Source of the DNA: SYFY01 sp043719475
GTDB taxonomy: Bacteria > Pseudomonadota > Gammaproteobacteria > Pseudomonadales > Azotimanducaceae
NCBI GenBank assembly: GCA_043719475.1
Contig: JAYSTS010000193.1
Coordinates: forward strand, 1-14,740
DNA length: 14,740 nt
Direction of reading: 5' to 3'
Of the stretch, positions 5,953 to 13,780 are shown piece after piece. The translations under genes were made by a program, and so were the position numbers. The first letter of the stretch is position 1. Each line of letters starts with the position of its first letter. Under the pieces are notes generated by a model. That model had not been told where the DNA came from and made no database searches. It saw nothing but the letters and a program-made list of their open reading frames with translations.

Positions 5953-7925
5953 ACTTGGGGTTCCAGACTCGACGGAAACACGCTTCAATCATCAGCCGGT
6001 TGTTACCACTGCTTCTGGCTACGCTGGTGAATTCAGCCCTGGCAGAAGCAACCTATGGGGGCATCGGCGGCACCAAACACGTTGGCCTGCATCAGATTAC
6101 ACCTGCCAACGTGCACACCCTTGTCGGAGCCTGGACGTTCCACACCGGCGATCTCGGCGAAGGATTCGAAAACGAGGAATATAGTTTCCAGACTTCGCCC
6201 GTGCTCTGGAGAAATTCACTCTATTTCAGTACCAGCGGCGGACTTGCGTTTGCCATTGATGGCGCAACGGGCAAGGAGCACTGGCGCTTCGACGCTCAGA
6301 TTCAGAGAAAAGATACGAATTATTCCGAACACGCGTCGCGTGGGGTGACGCTGTGGCACGGTTCCAATAATGGTGAAGATGGTTTGTGTTCGCATAGAGT
6401 TTTCCTGCCGACACGGGCAGGAACCATGGCCGCACTCGATGCGTTGACCGGTAAGCCGTGTCTGGACTTTGGTCAGCAGGGGGTGATTGATCTGCGAGCC
6501 AGTGCTCTGCCGGAGAAGGCGGATGTTGAACTCGATTTTGGTGACTACGGGATTACTTCGCCGCCTGTGGTGTATGGAGATCTCATCATTGTCGGTTCGG
6601 CAATCGGCGACAATCGCGCGGTATCACTGGAACGCGGGGTTGTGCGGGCGATCAACACTCGAACCGGCATTGAGGTCTGGCGCTTCGATCCGATTCCACG
6701 ACAAGCCGAGGACCCGGCGAGATCGACCTGGGAAGGAAATAGTGCCAGTCGCACAGGTGCGGCGAATGCGTGGGCACCCTTGTCTATCGATGTAGATCTT
6801 GGTTTGGTGTTTGTACCAACCTCGTCACCGAGCCCGGATTTTTATGGCGGCGAACGGCTGGGCGACAATCGATATGCCAATTCCATTGTCGCGCTGAATG
6901 CGAAGACTGGTACTGTGGTGTGGCACCAGCAGACCGTGCATCACGATGTGTGGGACTACGACAACCCGGCGCAGCCCGTGTCGGTGGAACTGGATGTCAA
7001 TGGCGAGCGTGTACCTGCGGTGGTGGTCGCCACCAAGACTGGCATGTTGTTCACCTTTCGGCGCGACAACGGGTTGCCGATTCACGGCATGGAAGAACGC
7101 GCCGTACCGGCATCGGATATACCTGGCGAACGATTGTCACCGACACAGCCCTTTTCATCGATCCCGCCGCTGGCATCGCAGAAGGCGTTGACCGCGCAAG
7201 ATGCTTTCGGGGTGGTCTATTTTGACCGCCTCGCCTGCGAAGACGTGCTCACAAGCATGCGCACGGAGGGCATCTTCACACCACCGTCGCTCAATGGTTC
7301 GATCATGAATCCCGGCTGGGGCGGAGGTATTAACTGGGGTGGCGTCGCCATCGACCCGGAACGTCAGATTGCGATTGCCAACGTCAATCAGTTGCCGGGT
7401 CTTGTGCGACTCATACCGCGCGAGTCGGCGCAGCAGCTGATCGATTCCGGCGAACTCGACGACTGGGATCTGGCGCGCATGGAGGGTACCCCCTACATCA
7501 TGGCTCGCCGCATCTTCCTGTCACCACTCGGCCTCCCGTGTACTCAGCCGCCCTGGGGAAAACTGGTTGCTGTGGATCTGCGTGCCTCAACCATTCTGTG
7601 GGAACGCCCGCTCGGCACGATCGAAGATCTGGTGCCGGCTTTTGTCCCCAACTTCGAATGGGGCGTGCCGAACATGGGCGGTCCGCTGGTCACGGCAAGT
7701 GGACTGATTTTTATCGGCGCTGCCATTGAACACGCGTTTCGAGCGTTTGATATAAAGGACGGCAAGGAACTCTGGAAAGCACGGCTGCCGACGTCGGCCA
7801 ACGCCACGCCGATCAGCTATGAGATTGAGGGCGAGCAGTATGTGGTGGTTGCCGCAGGTGGCCATGGTGGGCTCGGGACTGCGCGGGGAGATGGGCTGCA
7901 TGCGTTCAGGTTGCCGGCGCAGTGA
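5949..7925 (+). CDS. PQQ-dependent dehydrogenase, periplasmic
   Basis: 658 residues from the TTG at 5949 (TTGA overlap with the kinase stop); a TTG at 5955 lies at better spacing from GAAGG. A signal peptide is clear: basic RRKH, hydrophobic IISRLLPLLLATLVNSALA, likely cleavage after Ala32. The rest is an eight-bladed quinoprotein propeller of glucose/quinate dehydrogenase type. HHDVWDYDNPAQP (331-343) contains the probable catalytic aspartate Asp333. The C-terminal region GVPNMGGPLVTASGLIFIGAA and VVAAGGHGG is typical of membrane glucose dehydrogenases, but the N-terminal five-helix membrane anchor of that enzyme is absent. No cytochrome c CXXCH is present, so electrons must go to a separate acceptor. 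Such enzymes oxidise sugars or alcohols in the periplasm with PQQ. Overlap with the kinase suggests a shared pathway. Substrate unknown. Confidence 0.88.
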   Translation: MNLGFQTRRKHASIISRLLPLLLATLVNSALAEATYGGIGGTKHVGLHQITPANVHTLVGAWTFHTGDLGEGFENEEYSFQTSPVLWRNSLYFSTSGGLAFAIDGATGKEHWRFDAQIQRKDTNYSEHASRGVTLWHGSNNGEDGLCSHRVFLPTRAGTMAALDALTGKPCLDFGQQGVIDLRASALPEKADVELDFGDYGITSPPVVYGDLIIVGSAIGDNRAVSLERGVVRAINTRTGIEVWRFDPIPRQAEDPARSTWEGNSASRTGAANAWAPLSIDVDLGLVFVPTSSPSPDFYGGERLGDNRYANSIVALNAKTGTVVWHQQTVHHDVWDYDNPAQPVSVELDVNGERVPAVVVATKTGMLFTFRRDNGLPIHGMEERAVPASDIPGERLSPTQPFSSIPPLASQKALTAQDAFGVVYFDRLACEDVLTSMRTEGIFTPPSLNGSIMNPGWGGGINWGGVAIDPERQIAIANVNQLPGLVRLIPRESAQQLIDSGELDDWDLARMEGTPYIMARRIFLSPLGLPCTQPPWGKLVAVDLRASTILWERPLGTIEDLVPAFVPNFEWGVPNMGGPLVTASGLIFIGAAIEHAFRAFDIKDGKELWKARLPTSANATPISYEIEGEQYVVVAAGGHGGLGTARGDGLHAFRLPAQ

Positions 7926-8146
7926 CATTGTTCGAGCGGTAGCAGGTAAGATTCAGGAACGCGTTTAAAACCCACTTGACCTCAATTGGACAAAAATTAC
8001 GCAACCGAAAATGCTGCGCAGGGGTATTTAAGAGCTTCGGAATGATTGACAGGATAGAAGGTCGGGATTGCAGCGGAAATCAAACCGTAAGGTCACAACC
8101 GATGAAGTTGGTAGATTCAGTCATGAGACGTCGAGTAAAAGCGCCC

Positions 8147-8259
8147 TGTGGGAGCGATCTTGCGATCACGAACCGTTGGTTCCGGGACTTTGTGGGAGCG
8201 ATCTCCTGATCGCGATCTTCGATGATCCCAACAATCGCGGCCAGGAGACCGCTCCTGCA
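8147..8259. repeat. REP-like palindrome cluster 3
   Basis: One half-unit (8147-8171) is followed by a hairpin with arms 8191-8215 and 8235-8259. The right arm differs from the exact complement at a few positions. Same unit family as the clusters at 2773-2934 and 4361-4502. Confidence 0.82.
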
Positions 8260-8289
8260 GCGGAGAGGGCTGCCCGACACCGCGATGTG

Positions 8290-8318
8290 TTGTGCGTCGG
8301 AAGCTTTACCAATTATTG
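8290..8318 (+). promoter_or_regulatory. Weak candidate promoter for the second kinase
   Basis: TTGTGC (8290-8295) and TTATTG (8313-8318) are separated by 17 nt and lie just downstream of the REP cluster, about 35 bp before the kinase ATG. The match to the sigma-70 consensus is partial. Offered only because this gene is cut off from the upstream operon by 429 bp. Confidence 0.22.
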
Positions 8319-8354
8319 TCGAATCAAGGTTAATTCAGGTGTGAGCACAACCGC

Positions 8355-9401
8355 ATGAACGACACAGGCTTGCCAGGCTACGACATTCCAGACGTTGAGA
8401 AGTGGCTGAGTACCCACGTACCCAGCCTGATTGCGCCGCTGCGCTGGACCAAACTGGAAGGTGGACACTCGAACCTCACGTACCAGCTGGAGGATAGTCG
8501 TGGTAACAAGGCGGTGATACGCCGTCCGCCGATGGGTGAGTTGTTGCCCAAGGCGCACGATATGGCGCGAGAGTGGTCATTGATTTCTGCACTCGGCGAA
8601 ACACAGGTACCCGTACCGGCAGCGCTGGGCTTTTGTAGTGATACATCGGTGACCGGTGCGCTGTTCTATGTGATGGGGCACATCGACGGGCATCCGCTGT
8701 ACAACTCGGATGACACCCGCAAATGGGTGCCGGAGTCGCTTCGGCAGCGAATGGCGTTTTCGTTTATCGATGTGCTGGCCGATCTGCATAGTGTCGACCC
8801 CACTGCGGTTGGGCTAGGAGATCTTGGCAAGACCGACAGCTACGTTGGCCGGCAACTGAAAACCTGGTATCGATCGTGGACAGCTTCTGTGCCGGGCGCG
8901 CAATACGATGATCCCCGTGCCCATTCGCTGCAGGAATATTTCCTCGCCAACCTACCGGATCAAGGTGTTGCACGGATTGTGCACGGTGATTACGGTGTGC
9001 ATAACGTGCTGATAGGGTCGGATGGCACCGTCGCTGCTGTTGTTGATTGGGAAATCTCCACCCTGGGTGATCCATTGGCTGATCTTGCCTACGCCTTGAA
9101 TCCATGGCCGGACCCGACGGATGCCATTGCGCCGACAGAGACTGCGGCATTGGGAGTGCCCGGTTTTCCAAGCCGGACGCAGTTGAAAGATCGATACGCG
9201 GCGCGCACTGGACGTGACCTTTCGCGCCTTGACTATTACATAGGGTTCAACCGCTGGAAGTCCGCCGCCATCATTCATGGCGTTTATTCGCGTTACATGG
9301 AAGGCAAAAAGAGCAGCGAGGGCATTGACCTGGTCGAGTTGCGCAGTCGCATTGACCAGTCGCTGGGGCTTGCCGAACAAGCCGTCGCACGTTTGCGGTG
9401 A
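8355..9401 (+). CDS. Phosphotransferase family protein (ACAD10/11 N-terminal-like kinase)
   Basis: 348-residue single-domain APH-fold kinase, the usual size for free-standing members. The nucleotide loop is LEGGHSNLTYQL (34-45), followed by the AVIRRPP strand. The catalytic loop is IVHGDYGVHNVLI with Asp212 and Asn217, and the metal site is VVDWEISTLGDPLADLAY with Asp231. The C-terminal helices (YYIGFNRWKSAAIIHGVYSRYM) are typical of the ACAD10/11-N group. Family members phosphorylate hydroxyacyl-CoA substrates or other hydroxyl compounds; clinical aminoglycoside resistance is unlikely. It lacks the C-terminal extension of the first kinase and is divergent from it, so the two are paralogues with possibly different substrates. 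ATG at 8355; the ribosome site is poor. Cytoplasmic. Confidence 0.88.
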   Translation: MNDTGLPGYDIPDVEKWLSTHVPSLIAPLRWTKLEGGHSNLTYQLEDSRGNKAVIRRPPMGELLPKAHDMAREWSLISALGETQVPVPAALGFCSDTSVTGALFYVMGHIDGHPLYNSDDTRKWVPESLRQRMAFSFIDVLADLHSVDPTAVGLGDLGKTDSYVGRQLKTWYRSWTASVPGAQYDDPRAHSLQEYFLANLPDQGVARIVHGDYGVHNVLIGSDGTVAAVVDWEISTLGDPLADLAYALNPWPDPTDAIAPTETAALGVPGFPSRTQLKDRYAARTGRDLSRLDYYIGFNRWKSAAIIHGVYSRYMEGKKSSEGIDLVELRSRIDQSLGLAEQAVARLR

Positions 9402-9554
9402 TTGAGCCAAATCGACCGGATCGTTTCTCGGGAACGTGGAGCATGATCGGATTCGAGGTATCGGTGCAAAACAAATGTGGCGGGGCGAGCCGGGAAGGGT
9501 AGTGCGCCCCTGCGCGAACAGGGATACTGACCGCTGACCTGAACAGGACCACCC

Positions 9555-10853
9555 ATGAACGCGAGCAATTCCCTCACCCGCTGGATTCTCATTGCGCTGG
9601 TCGTGGCTATCGCCAGTGGCCTGATACTGCGGGCGCTGTCTATCGATACTGCCAGCTGGATCGAAGTCTGCGGCATGGTCACAACGCTGTTTTTGCGCCT
9701 CATCAAGATGGTGATCGCCCCATTGGTGTTTGCAACGCTGGTGGTGGGAATCGCCAAGATGGGTGAAGTAGAGGCCGTTGGTCGCATTGGTCTCAAGGCC
9801 ATGACCTGGTTTGTGGGTGCATCGCTGGTGTCATTGTCACTGGGCCTGGTGTTGGTCAACTTCTTCCAGCCCGGCGTTAATCTGGGTATCGAATTGCCGG
9901 ATGCTGGCGCGGCCAGCGGAGTCACCGCCACAGCGCTGAGCTTCCAGGAATTCCTCGTGCATCTCGTTCCGACCAGTATCGTCGATGGCATGGCCCGCAA
10001 CGAAATCCTGCAGATCGTCGTGTTTTCAGTGTTCTTCGGCGTCGCTTGTGCAGCCGTGGGCAAACCTGCCACGGTGCTCGTTGATGCGCTGGAAGGCGTG
10101 TCCTACGTGATGCTCAAGGTGACGATGATGGTGATGTGGTTTGCGCCGTTTGCTGTCTACGCGGCAGTTTCCTCGGCGATTGCCCGCAGTGGTCTTGAAG
10201 TGATCGCGGTGTACGGCACTTTCATGGGTGAGTTCTACATCAGCATCATCATTCTATGGATCGTGATGTTCTGCGCCGCCTGGCTGGTATTGCGTGGTCG
10301 AACTGTCGGGCTGTTTCGTGCGGTGCGAGAGCCGGTGTTGTTGGCCTTTGCCACGGCATCCTCCGAAGCGGCCTATCCGAAGACACTTGCACAGCTGGAG
10401 AAATTCGGTTGCAGCAATCGGGTGACCTCGTTTGTGTTGCCACTGGGTTACTCGTTCAACCTTGATGGCTCGATGATGTATTGCACCTTCGCAACATTGT
10501 TCATCGCGCAGGCCTATGGCATCGAGCTGTCGATGGGGCAACAGATCACCATGCTGCTGATCCTGATGGTGACGTCTAAAGGGATGGCTGGTGTACCGCG
10601 GGCATCACTGGTCGTGATTGCGGCGACGTTGGCCCAGTTCAACATTCCTGAGGCTGGTCTGCTGCTGTTGTTAGGCGTTGATCATTTCCTCGACATGGCG
10701 CGTTCTGCGACCAACGTCATCGGCAACAGCATTGCTTCTGCCGTAGTGACCAAGTGGGAGGGCCAGCTGCGGCCGGAAAACACTGAAGAAATTGAACTGA
10801 AGGAGGCACTCACAACGGATGTGCCCCATCACCACCAGCACGGATCGCCGTGA
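9555..10853 (+). CDS. Dicarboxylate/amino acid:cation symporter (DAACS/SDF family)
   Basis: 432-residue inner-membrane carrier with the features of GltPh/DctA proteins. The first two helices lead into the family loop LRLIKMVIAPLVFATLVVGIAKMG. A serine-rich re-entrant loop (ATASSEAAYPKTL, ~267-277) is followed by SFNLDGSMMY (~300-309). The last core helix, DHFLDMARSATNVIGN, carries the substrate-binding Asp380 and Arg383 and the cation-site residues Asn387 and Asn391. Arg383 implies an acidic substrate. Asn at the final position (Asp405 in GltPh) is as in DctA, so dicarboxylates or acidic amino acids are both possible. The ATG at 9555 follows ACAGGACCACCC. It ends 4 bp from the opposing permease gene, with no terminator hairpin between. 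It may import the substrate of the upstream catabolic genes. Confidence 0.9.
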   Translation: MNASNSLTRWILIALVVAIASGLILRALSIDTASWIEVCGMVTTLFLRLIKMVIAPLVFATLVVGIAKMGEVEAVGRIGLKAMTWFVGASLVSLSLGLVLVNFFQPGVNLGIELPDAGAASGVTATALSFQEFLVHLVPTSIVDGMARNEILQIVVFSVFFGVACAAVGKPATVLVDALEGVSYVMLKVTMMVMWFAPFAVYAAVSSAIARSGLEVIAVYGTFMGEFYISIIILWIVMFCAAWLVLRGRTVGLFRAVREPVLLAFATASSEAAYPKTLAQLEKFGCSNRVTSFVLPLGYSFNLDGSMMYCTFATLFIAQAYGIELSMGQQITMLLILMVTSKGMAGVPRASLVVIAATLAQFNIPEAGLLLLLGVDHFLDMARSATNVIGNSIASAVVTKWEGQLRPENTEEIELKEALTTDVPHHHQHGSP

Positions 10854-10857
10854 AGAT

Positions 10858-12432
10858 CTAGCCGATTGTTTCTGGCTGCGAGCTGTCTCGCGACAACTTC
10901 GCGTGTCCCATACCGTACACCAGGTATACCACCACGCCGAGTGCGAGGTAGATGAGGAAGAAGTTCCGGGTCGTGTCCTGGGCCATCAGGGACATCACCA
11001 GAAACAGGCACATCAACGCCCCAAGAATTGGTGTCAGTGGATAGAGTGGTACGCGAAAGGGTCGGTGCAGCGTAGGTGAGCTGATTCGCAGGAAGATGAC
11101 GGTCAGGCAGACCATGGCAAATGCCGCGAGTGAGCCGACGTTGGTCAACGCGGACAATGCATCCAGAGACATGAACCCGGCAAAAATGGCCGCGATGACG
11201 CCGACAATGATTGTGCCGGTGGCTGGGGTTCGAAAGCGCTTGTGAATGGTCGAAAAAGTCCTGGGGATCAATCCGTCACCGGACATCGTGTAAAACACGC
11301 GCGTCTGCGCATACAGCAGCACCAGCATCACCGACGACAAACCAGCGATGGCGCCGATCTTCACCAGCACAGCGAACCAGGGCAAGCCCATCATGTTCAC
11401 GGCTTTGGCGATCGGCGCAGGATCATTGAGCGCGGTGTAGGGCACAACACCCACCAGTACGGCCGCTGTCAGCACATACAGAATCGTACAGATCAGCAGC
11501 GAACCGATGATGCCGATCGGCATGTCCCTTGCGGGGTTGCGCGATTCTGCGCCGGCGGTCGATACCGCTTCAAAGCCGATGTACGCAAAGAAGATCACCG
11601 CCGCACCACCGATGATGCCGCCTAGCCCGAACCGCGAGTCGTTCTGGCCGGTGAGCACGTCACCGGCCGCACGCACGATATCGGCCCACAGGCCACGTTC
11701 GGTGCCGGCCGGCGGCGGAGGGATTTCGTCAGGCACCAGCGGTGTCCAGTTGGCCGGGTCGACAAAAAATGCACCGATGATGATAAAGGCGATCACCACC
11801 GTCAGCTTGATCGCGACGATGATGTTGTTGACACGAGCCGATTCGGATATGCCGACAACCAGTAGCGCGGTGACTACACCAATGGCGAGCAGCGCGGGAA
11901 GATTCACGAGGCCAGTGGTCGTGGTGCCGTCGGCGAGCGTGACTTCAACGCCAGGCGCCGCCGCGAGAGTGGGGGGAAAGACGATACCGATGTCCTTGAG
12001 TAGACTGACCATGTATCCCGACCAACCAGCTGCAACCGTTGACGCGGCAAGGCCGTATTCGAGTATCAAGAGCAGACCCATGATCCAGGCCGCAAACTCG
12101 CCCAGTGAGGTATACGTGTACGAATAGGCGGAACCGGAGACCGGCAACATCGACGCAAGTTCGGCGTAACAAAGCGCCACAAACGCGCACAACAAACCGG
12201 TGATGATGAATGACACCATGATGGCAGGGCCGGCATAGTTGGCCGCCGCGCTTCCGGTCAGAACGAAGATTCCGGTGCCGATAATGCAACCGATACCGAG
12301 CGAGACAAGATTGAGCGCGGTGAGCTCCCGCTTCAGAGTGCTACTGGCATGTTCGGCCTGCACCTGTGCCACCGACTTGCGTAAAAAAAGACGGTTCAAA
12401 CCGGTTATCGACTGTCCCGTTGTCACTGCCAC
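10858..12432 (-). CDS. APC-family amino acid permease (cationic amino acid transporter-like)
   Basis: 524-residue transporter of the amino acid-polyamine-organocation superfamily. TM1 carries the unwound GTGIF motif (LGIGCIIGTGIFVLTG, ~46-61), followed by AGPAIMVSFIITGLLCAFVALCYAELASMLPVSGSAYSYTY, the signature of the CAT/YfnA-like group. A dozen or more hydrophobic segments run to the C-terminus, with the IGFEAVSTAGAESRNPARDMPIGI segment near the middle and RPFRVPLYP late in the protein. A proline-rich periplasmic or cytoplasmic loop (VPDEIPPPPAG) sits before TM6. Substrate is probably an amino acid; which one cannot be stated. ATG at 12430-12432, with a GGAGGGAGG-like ribosome site immediately upstream. 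Tail-to-tail with the symporter, so transcripts may overlap. Confidence 0.9.
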   Translation of the reverse strand: MAVTTGQSITGLNRLFLRKSVAQVQAEHASSTLKRELTALNLVSLGIGCIIGTGIFVLTGSAAANYAGPAIMVSFIITGLLCAFVALCYAELASMLPVSGSAYSYTYTSLGEFAAWIMGLLLILEYGLAASTVAAGWSGYMVSLLKDIGIVFPPTLAAAPGVEVTLADGTTTTGLVNLPALLAIGVVTALLVVGISESARVNNIIVAIKLTVVIAFIIIGAFFVDPANWTPLVPDEIPPPPAGTERGLWADIVRAAGDVLTGQNDSRFGLGGIIGGAAVIFFAYIGFEAVSTAGAESRNPARDMPIGIIGSLLICTILYVLTAAVLVGVVPYTALNDPAPIAKAVNMMGLPWFAVLVKIGAIAGLSSVMLVLLYAQTRVFYTMSGDGLIPRTFSTIHKRFRTPATGTIIVGVIAAIFAGFMSLDALSALTNVGSLAAFAMVCLTVIFLRISSPTLHRPFRVPLYPLTPILGALMCLFLVMSLMAQDTTRNFFLIYLALGVVVYLVYGMGHAKLSRDSSQPETIG

Positions 12433-12715
12433 CTCCCTCCACAGATAAACAAGCGGTCAAGTGGACGTGAAGCAGTGATGACATGCAAGTGCCTGTCTTC
12501 CCGAATCACCTTTTCGCAATCACCTTTTCCCAATCACCCTCGGGCCTCAAACGGGGCCCGGCGCTCGAGCACCTGCAGCAGGGATGTCGGGCGCTGCCTG
12601 AGTCGACGATACCGGCAGAGGCGAACGTGCTGACCTCGCAGGGGGCCATGACGTCGTGGTGCTGCAGGTGGCTGGCTATTGACCTCGCCAGAATGGACCA
12701 GGAGGGTGTGTTCAG
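12433..12715. other. Intergenic region between permease and hydroxylase genes
   Basis: It contains the permease ribosome site and presumably its promoter at the left, a 14-bp tandem repeat (12504-12545), and a GC-rich hairpin (CGGGCC/GGCCCG, about 12540-12559) with no T-tract. A 61-codon minus-strand frame (12534-12719) starts by ATGA overlap with the hydroxylase stop. Its product is proline- and arginine-rich, resembles nothing I know, and may be a remnant. No firm gene. Confidence 0.5.
12504..12545. repeat. 14-bp tandem repeat, about 2.6 copies
   Basis: AATCACCTTTTCGC (12504-12517) and AATCACCTTTTCCC (12518-12531) are adjacent and differ at one base. A third, degenerate copy starts at 12532 with AATCACC. 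Located about 70 bp upstream of the permease start. Confidence 0.75.
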
Positions 12716-12719
12716 TCAT
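12534..12719 (-). CDS. Doubtful 61-residue ORF after the hydroxylase gene
   Basis: The frame begins MTEHTLLVHSGEVNSQ, and its ATG overlaps the preceding stop as ATGA, the usual sign of coupled translation in this operon. The composition beyond residue 15 (many Arg, Pro, Leu) is unlike the neighbouring proteins and suggests chance or a decayed gene. No family recognised. Confidence 0.2.
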   Translation of the reverse strand: MTEHTLLVHSGEVNSQPPAAPRRHGPLRGQHVRLCRYRRLRQRPTSLLQVLERRAPFEARG

Positions 12720-13774
12720 CGCTGCGCCTCATCAGGGGTGGTGAGGCGATTCTCCAGAAACTGGTTTTTATCGGGTCTGTTTTCCGGGTCCACAGGATTG
12801 CCTTCGGCAGAGAGCGACCTGGGGAGTCGCGTGTTCATCCGTGATCCCGACACCTCACTGTCGCCTCCATGTCGCAACGGAATGAGCATGTTCTTCCAGA
12901 ATTCCTCGGACAACGGGTAACACTCCGGATGGGTGACGCCCAATCGTCCCGGCTGCGTGCCGGGCCGATACACAAGCGTGCCAAACAGCACATCGAGCGC
13001 GGACAGGGTGACGGCAAAGTTTTTTGCCTCCGCTGGATCGCCACTGTGGTGGTAGCGGTGCAGTTCGGTACCGGTGAAGAGGAAGTTGAACCAGCCGGCG
13101 CGAAGGTCGACGTTGCAATGGGAGACCAGCCCTTGCAAGCCGATGATCGACGATGCGGCAAAGATCGATTCGGGCGACGCACCCAGCCAATAGAACAGCG
13201 GTACACGAATCAGCGCCTGGATCAGGATGGCGTTGAACGGGTGACCGGCGGGGTGCATGAGCACATACACCTGTGTTGGCAGGTGATGCGACACATGGGT
13301 GCGCCAGAGAAAGTGCTTGAACCATCCATTGGCTTCATGACTCCAGCGATGCTGCCAGTACTGCAGGAAATCGAAACCGATGATCAACGCAGGTGCAGCA
13401 ATCCAGACGGGCCATCCAGTGATGGGTCCGGTGTGGCCGTCGGCCAACTCGATGCCGATCCACGCCAGCGCAAAATTGGTGAACGCGAGGGTAACTCCGC
13501 CGCCCACAAAGTACTTCAGGTCGCGGGAAAAAAAAGATCGCATCGTCATTCGCCAACGTGTGTCCAGGGGGTAGCGAAACTCGAGGGCAACCAGCACTGC
13601 AATCACCAGCCCGGTCGATGCACCAAGCGTGATACCCAGGTTCCACTGGTTTGAGATGGCGAGTGTGGTCAGCGTCAGTTTGCCACTGAACAGCAGTGGC
13701 CAGGTGAGCCAGGTCACCGCCCAGGGCGCTGTCGTTGCGGTCAATCCCCGCTGCATGGGTGCGACTACGGACAT
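12716..13774 (-). CDS. Sterol desaturase / fatty acid hydroxylase family membrane protein
   Basis: 352-residue integral membrane di-iron enzyme of the FA hydroxylase superfamily. The histidine clusters that bind the iron pair are all visible: HRWSH (142-146), HVSHH (160-164) and HRYHH (239-243), with extra His174, His178 and His219. Hydrophobic segments lie at about 28-40, 50-66, 88-110, 122-138 and 182-198. Members hydroxylate or desaturate lipids, sterols or carotenoids with O2; the substrate cannot be fixed. The hydrophilic tail after residue ~290 is poorly conserved in such proteins. ATG at 13772-13774 has a strong GAGGAG ribosome site that overlaps the stop region of the TetR gene 6 bp upstream, so the two form an operon and the enzyme is probably controlled by that regulator. 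Confidence 0.87.
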   Translation of the reverse strand: MSVVAPMQRGLTATTAPWAVTWLTWPLLFSGKLTLTTLAISNQWNLGITLGASTGLVIAVLVALEFRYPLDTRWRMTMRSFFSRDLKYFVGGGVTLAFTNFALAWIGIELADGHTGPITGWPVWIAAPALIIGFDFLQYWQHRWSHEANGWFKHFLWRTHVSHHLPTQVYVLMHPAGHPFNAILIQALIRVPLFYWLGASPESIFAASSIIGLQGLVSHCNVDLRAGWFNFLFTGTELHRYHHSGDPAEAKNFAVTLSALDVLFGTLVYRPGTQPGRLGVTHPECYPLSEEFWKNMLIPLRHGGDSEVSGSRMNTRLPRSLSAEGNPVDPENRPDKNQFLENRLTTPDEAQR

Positions 13775-13780
13775 GGGTTC

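Larger units (their letters stand above)
7926..8354. other. 429-bp intergenic region before the second kinase
   Basis: No convincing gene in either strand. The left part (7926-8140) is comparatively AT-rich, with no strong promoter or terminator that I can defend. The centre holds REP-like cluster 3 (8147-8259), and the right part may carry a weak promoter for the downstream kinase. Short frames across it are built from repeats. Confidence 0.6.

Noticed and set aside
7976..8209. 77-codon plus-strand ORF in the intergenic region
   Set aside because: It runs into the REP cluster, has no ribosome site and its product resembles nothing.
8355..9401. Aminoglycoside resistance gene
   Set aside because: Both APH-fold proteins fit the ACAD10/11-N group by motifs and by the acyl-CoA dehydrogenase context; nothing points to antibiotic resistance.
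10732..10800. Loss of a sodium-site aspartate in the symporter (Asn391)
   Set aside because: Asn at this position is normal in DctA-like members, so it is a subfamily feature rather than a defect.
12540..12559. GC-rich hairpin as a rho-independent terminator
   Set aside because: Only a 6-bp stem, and no T-run follows on either strand.
12869..13654. 261-codon plus-strand ORF
   Set aside because: Antisense shadow of the hydroxylase gene, which carries all three histidine boxes.
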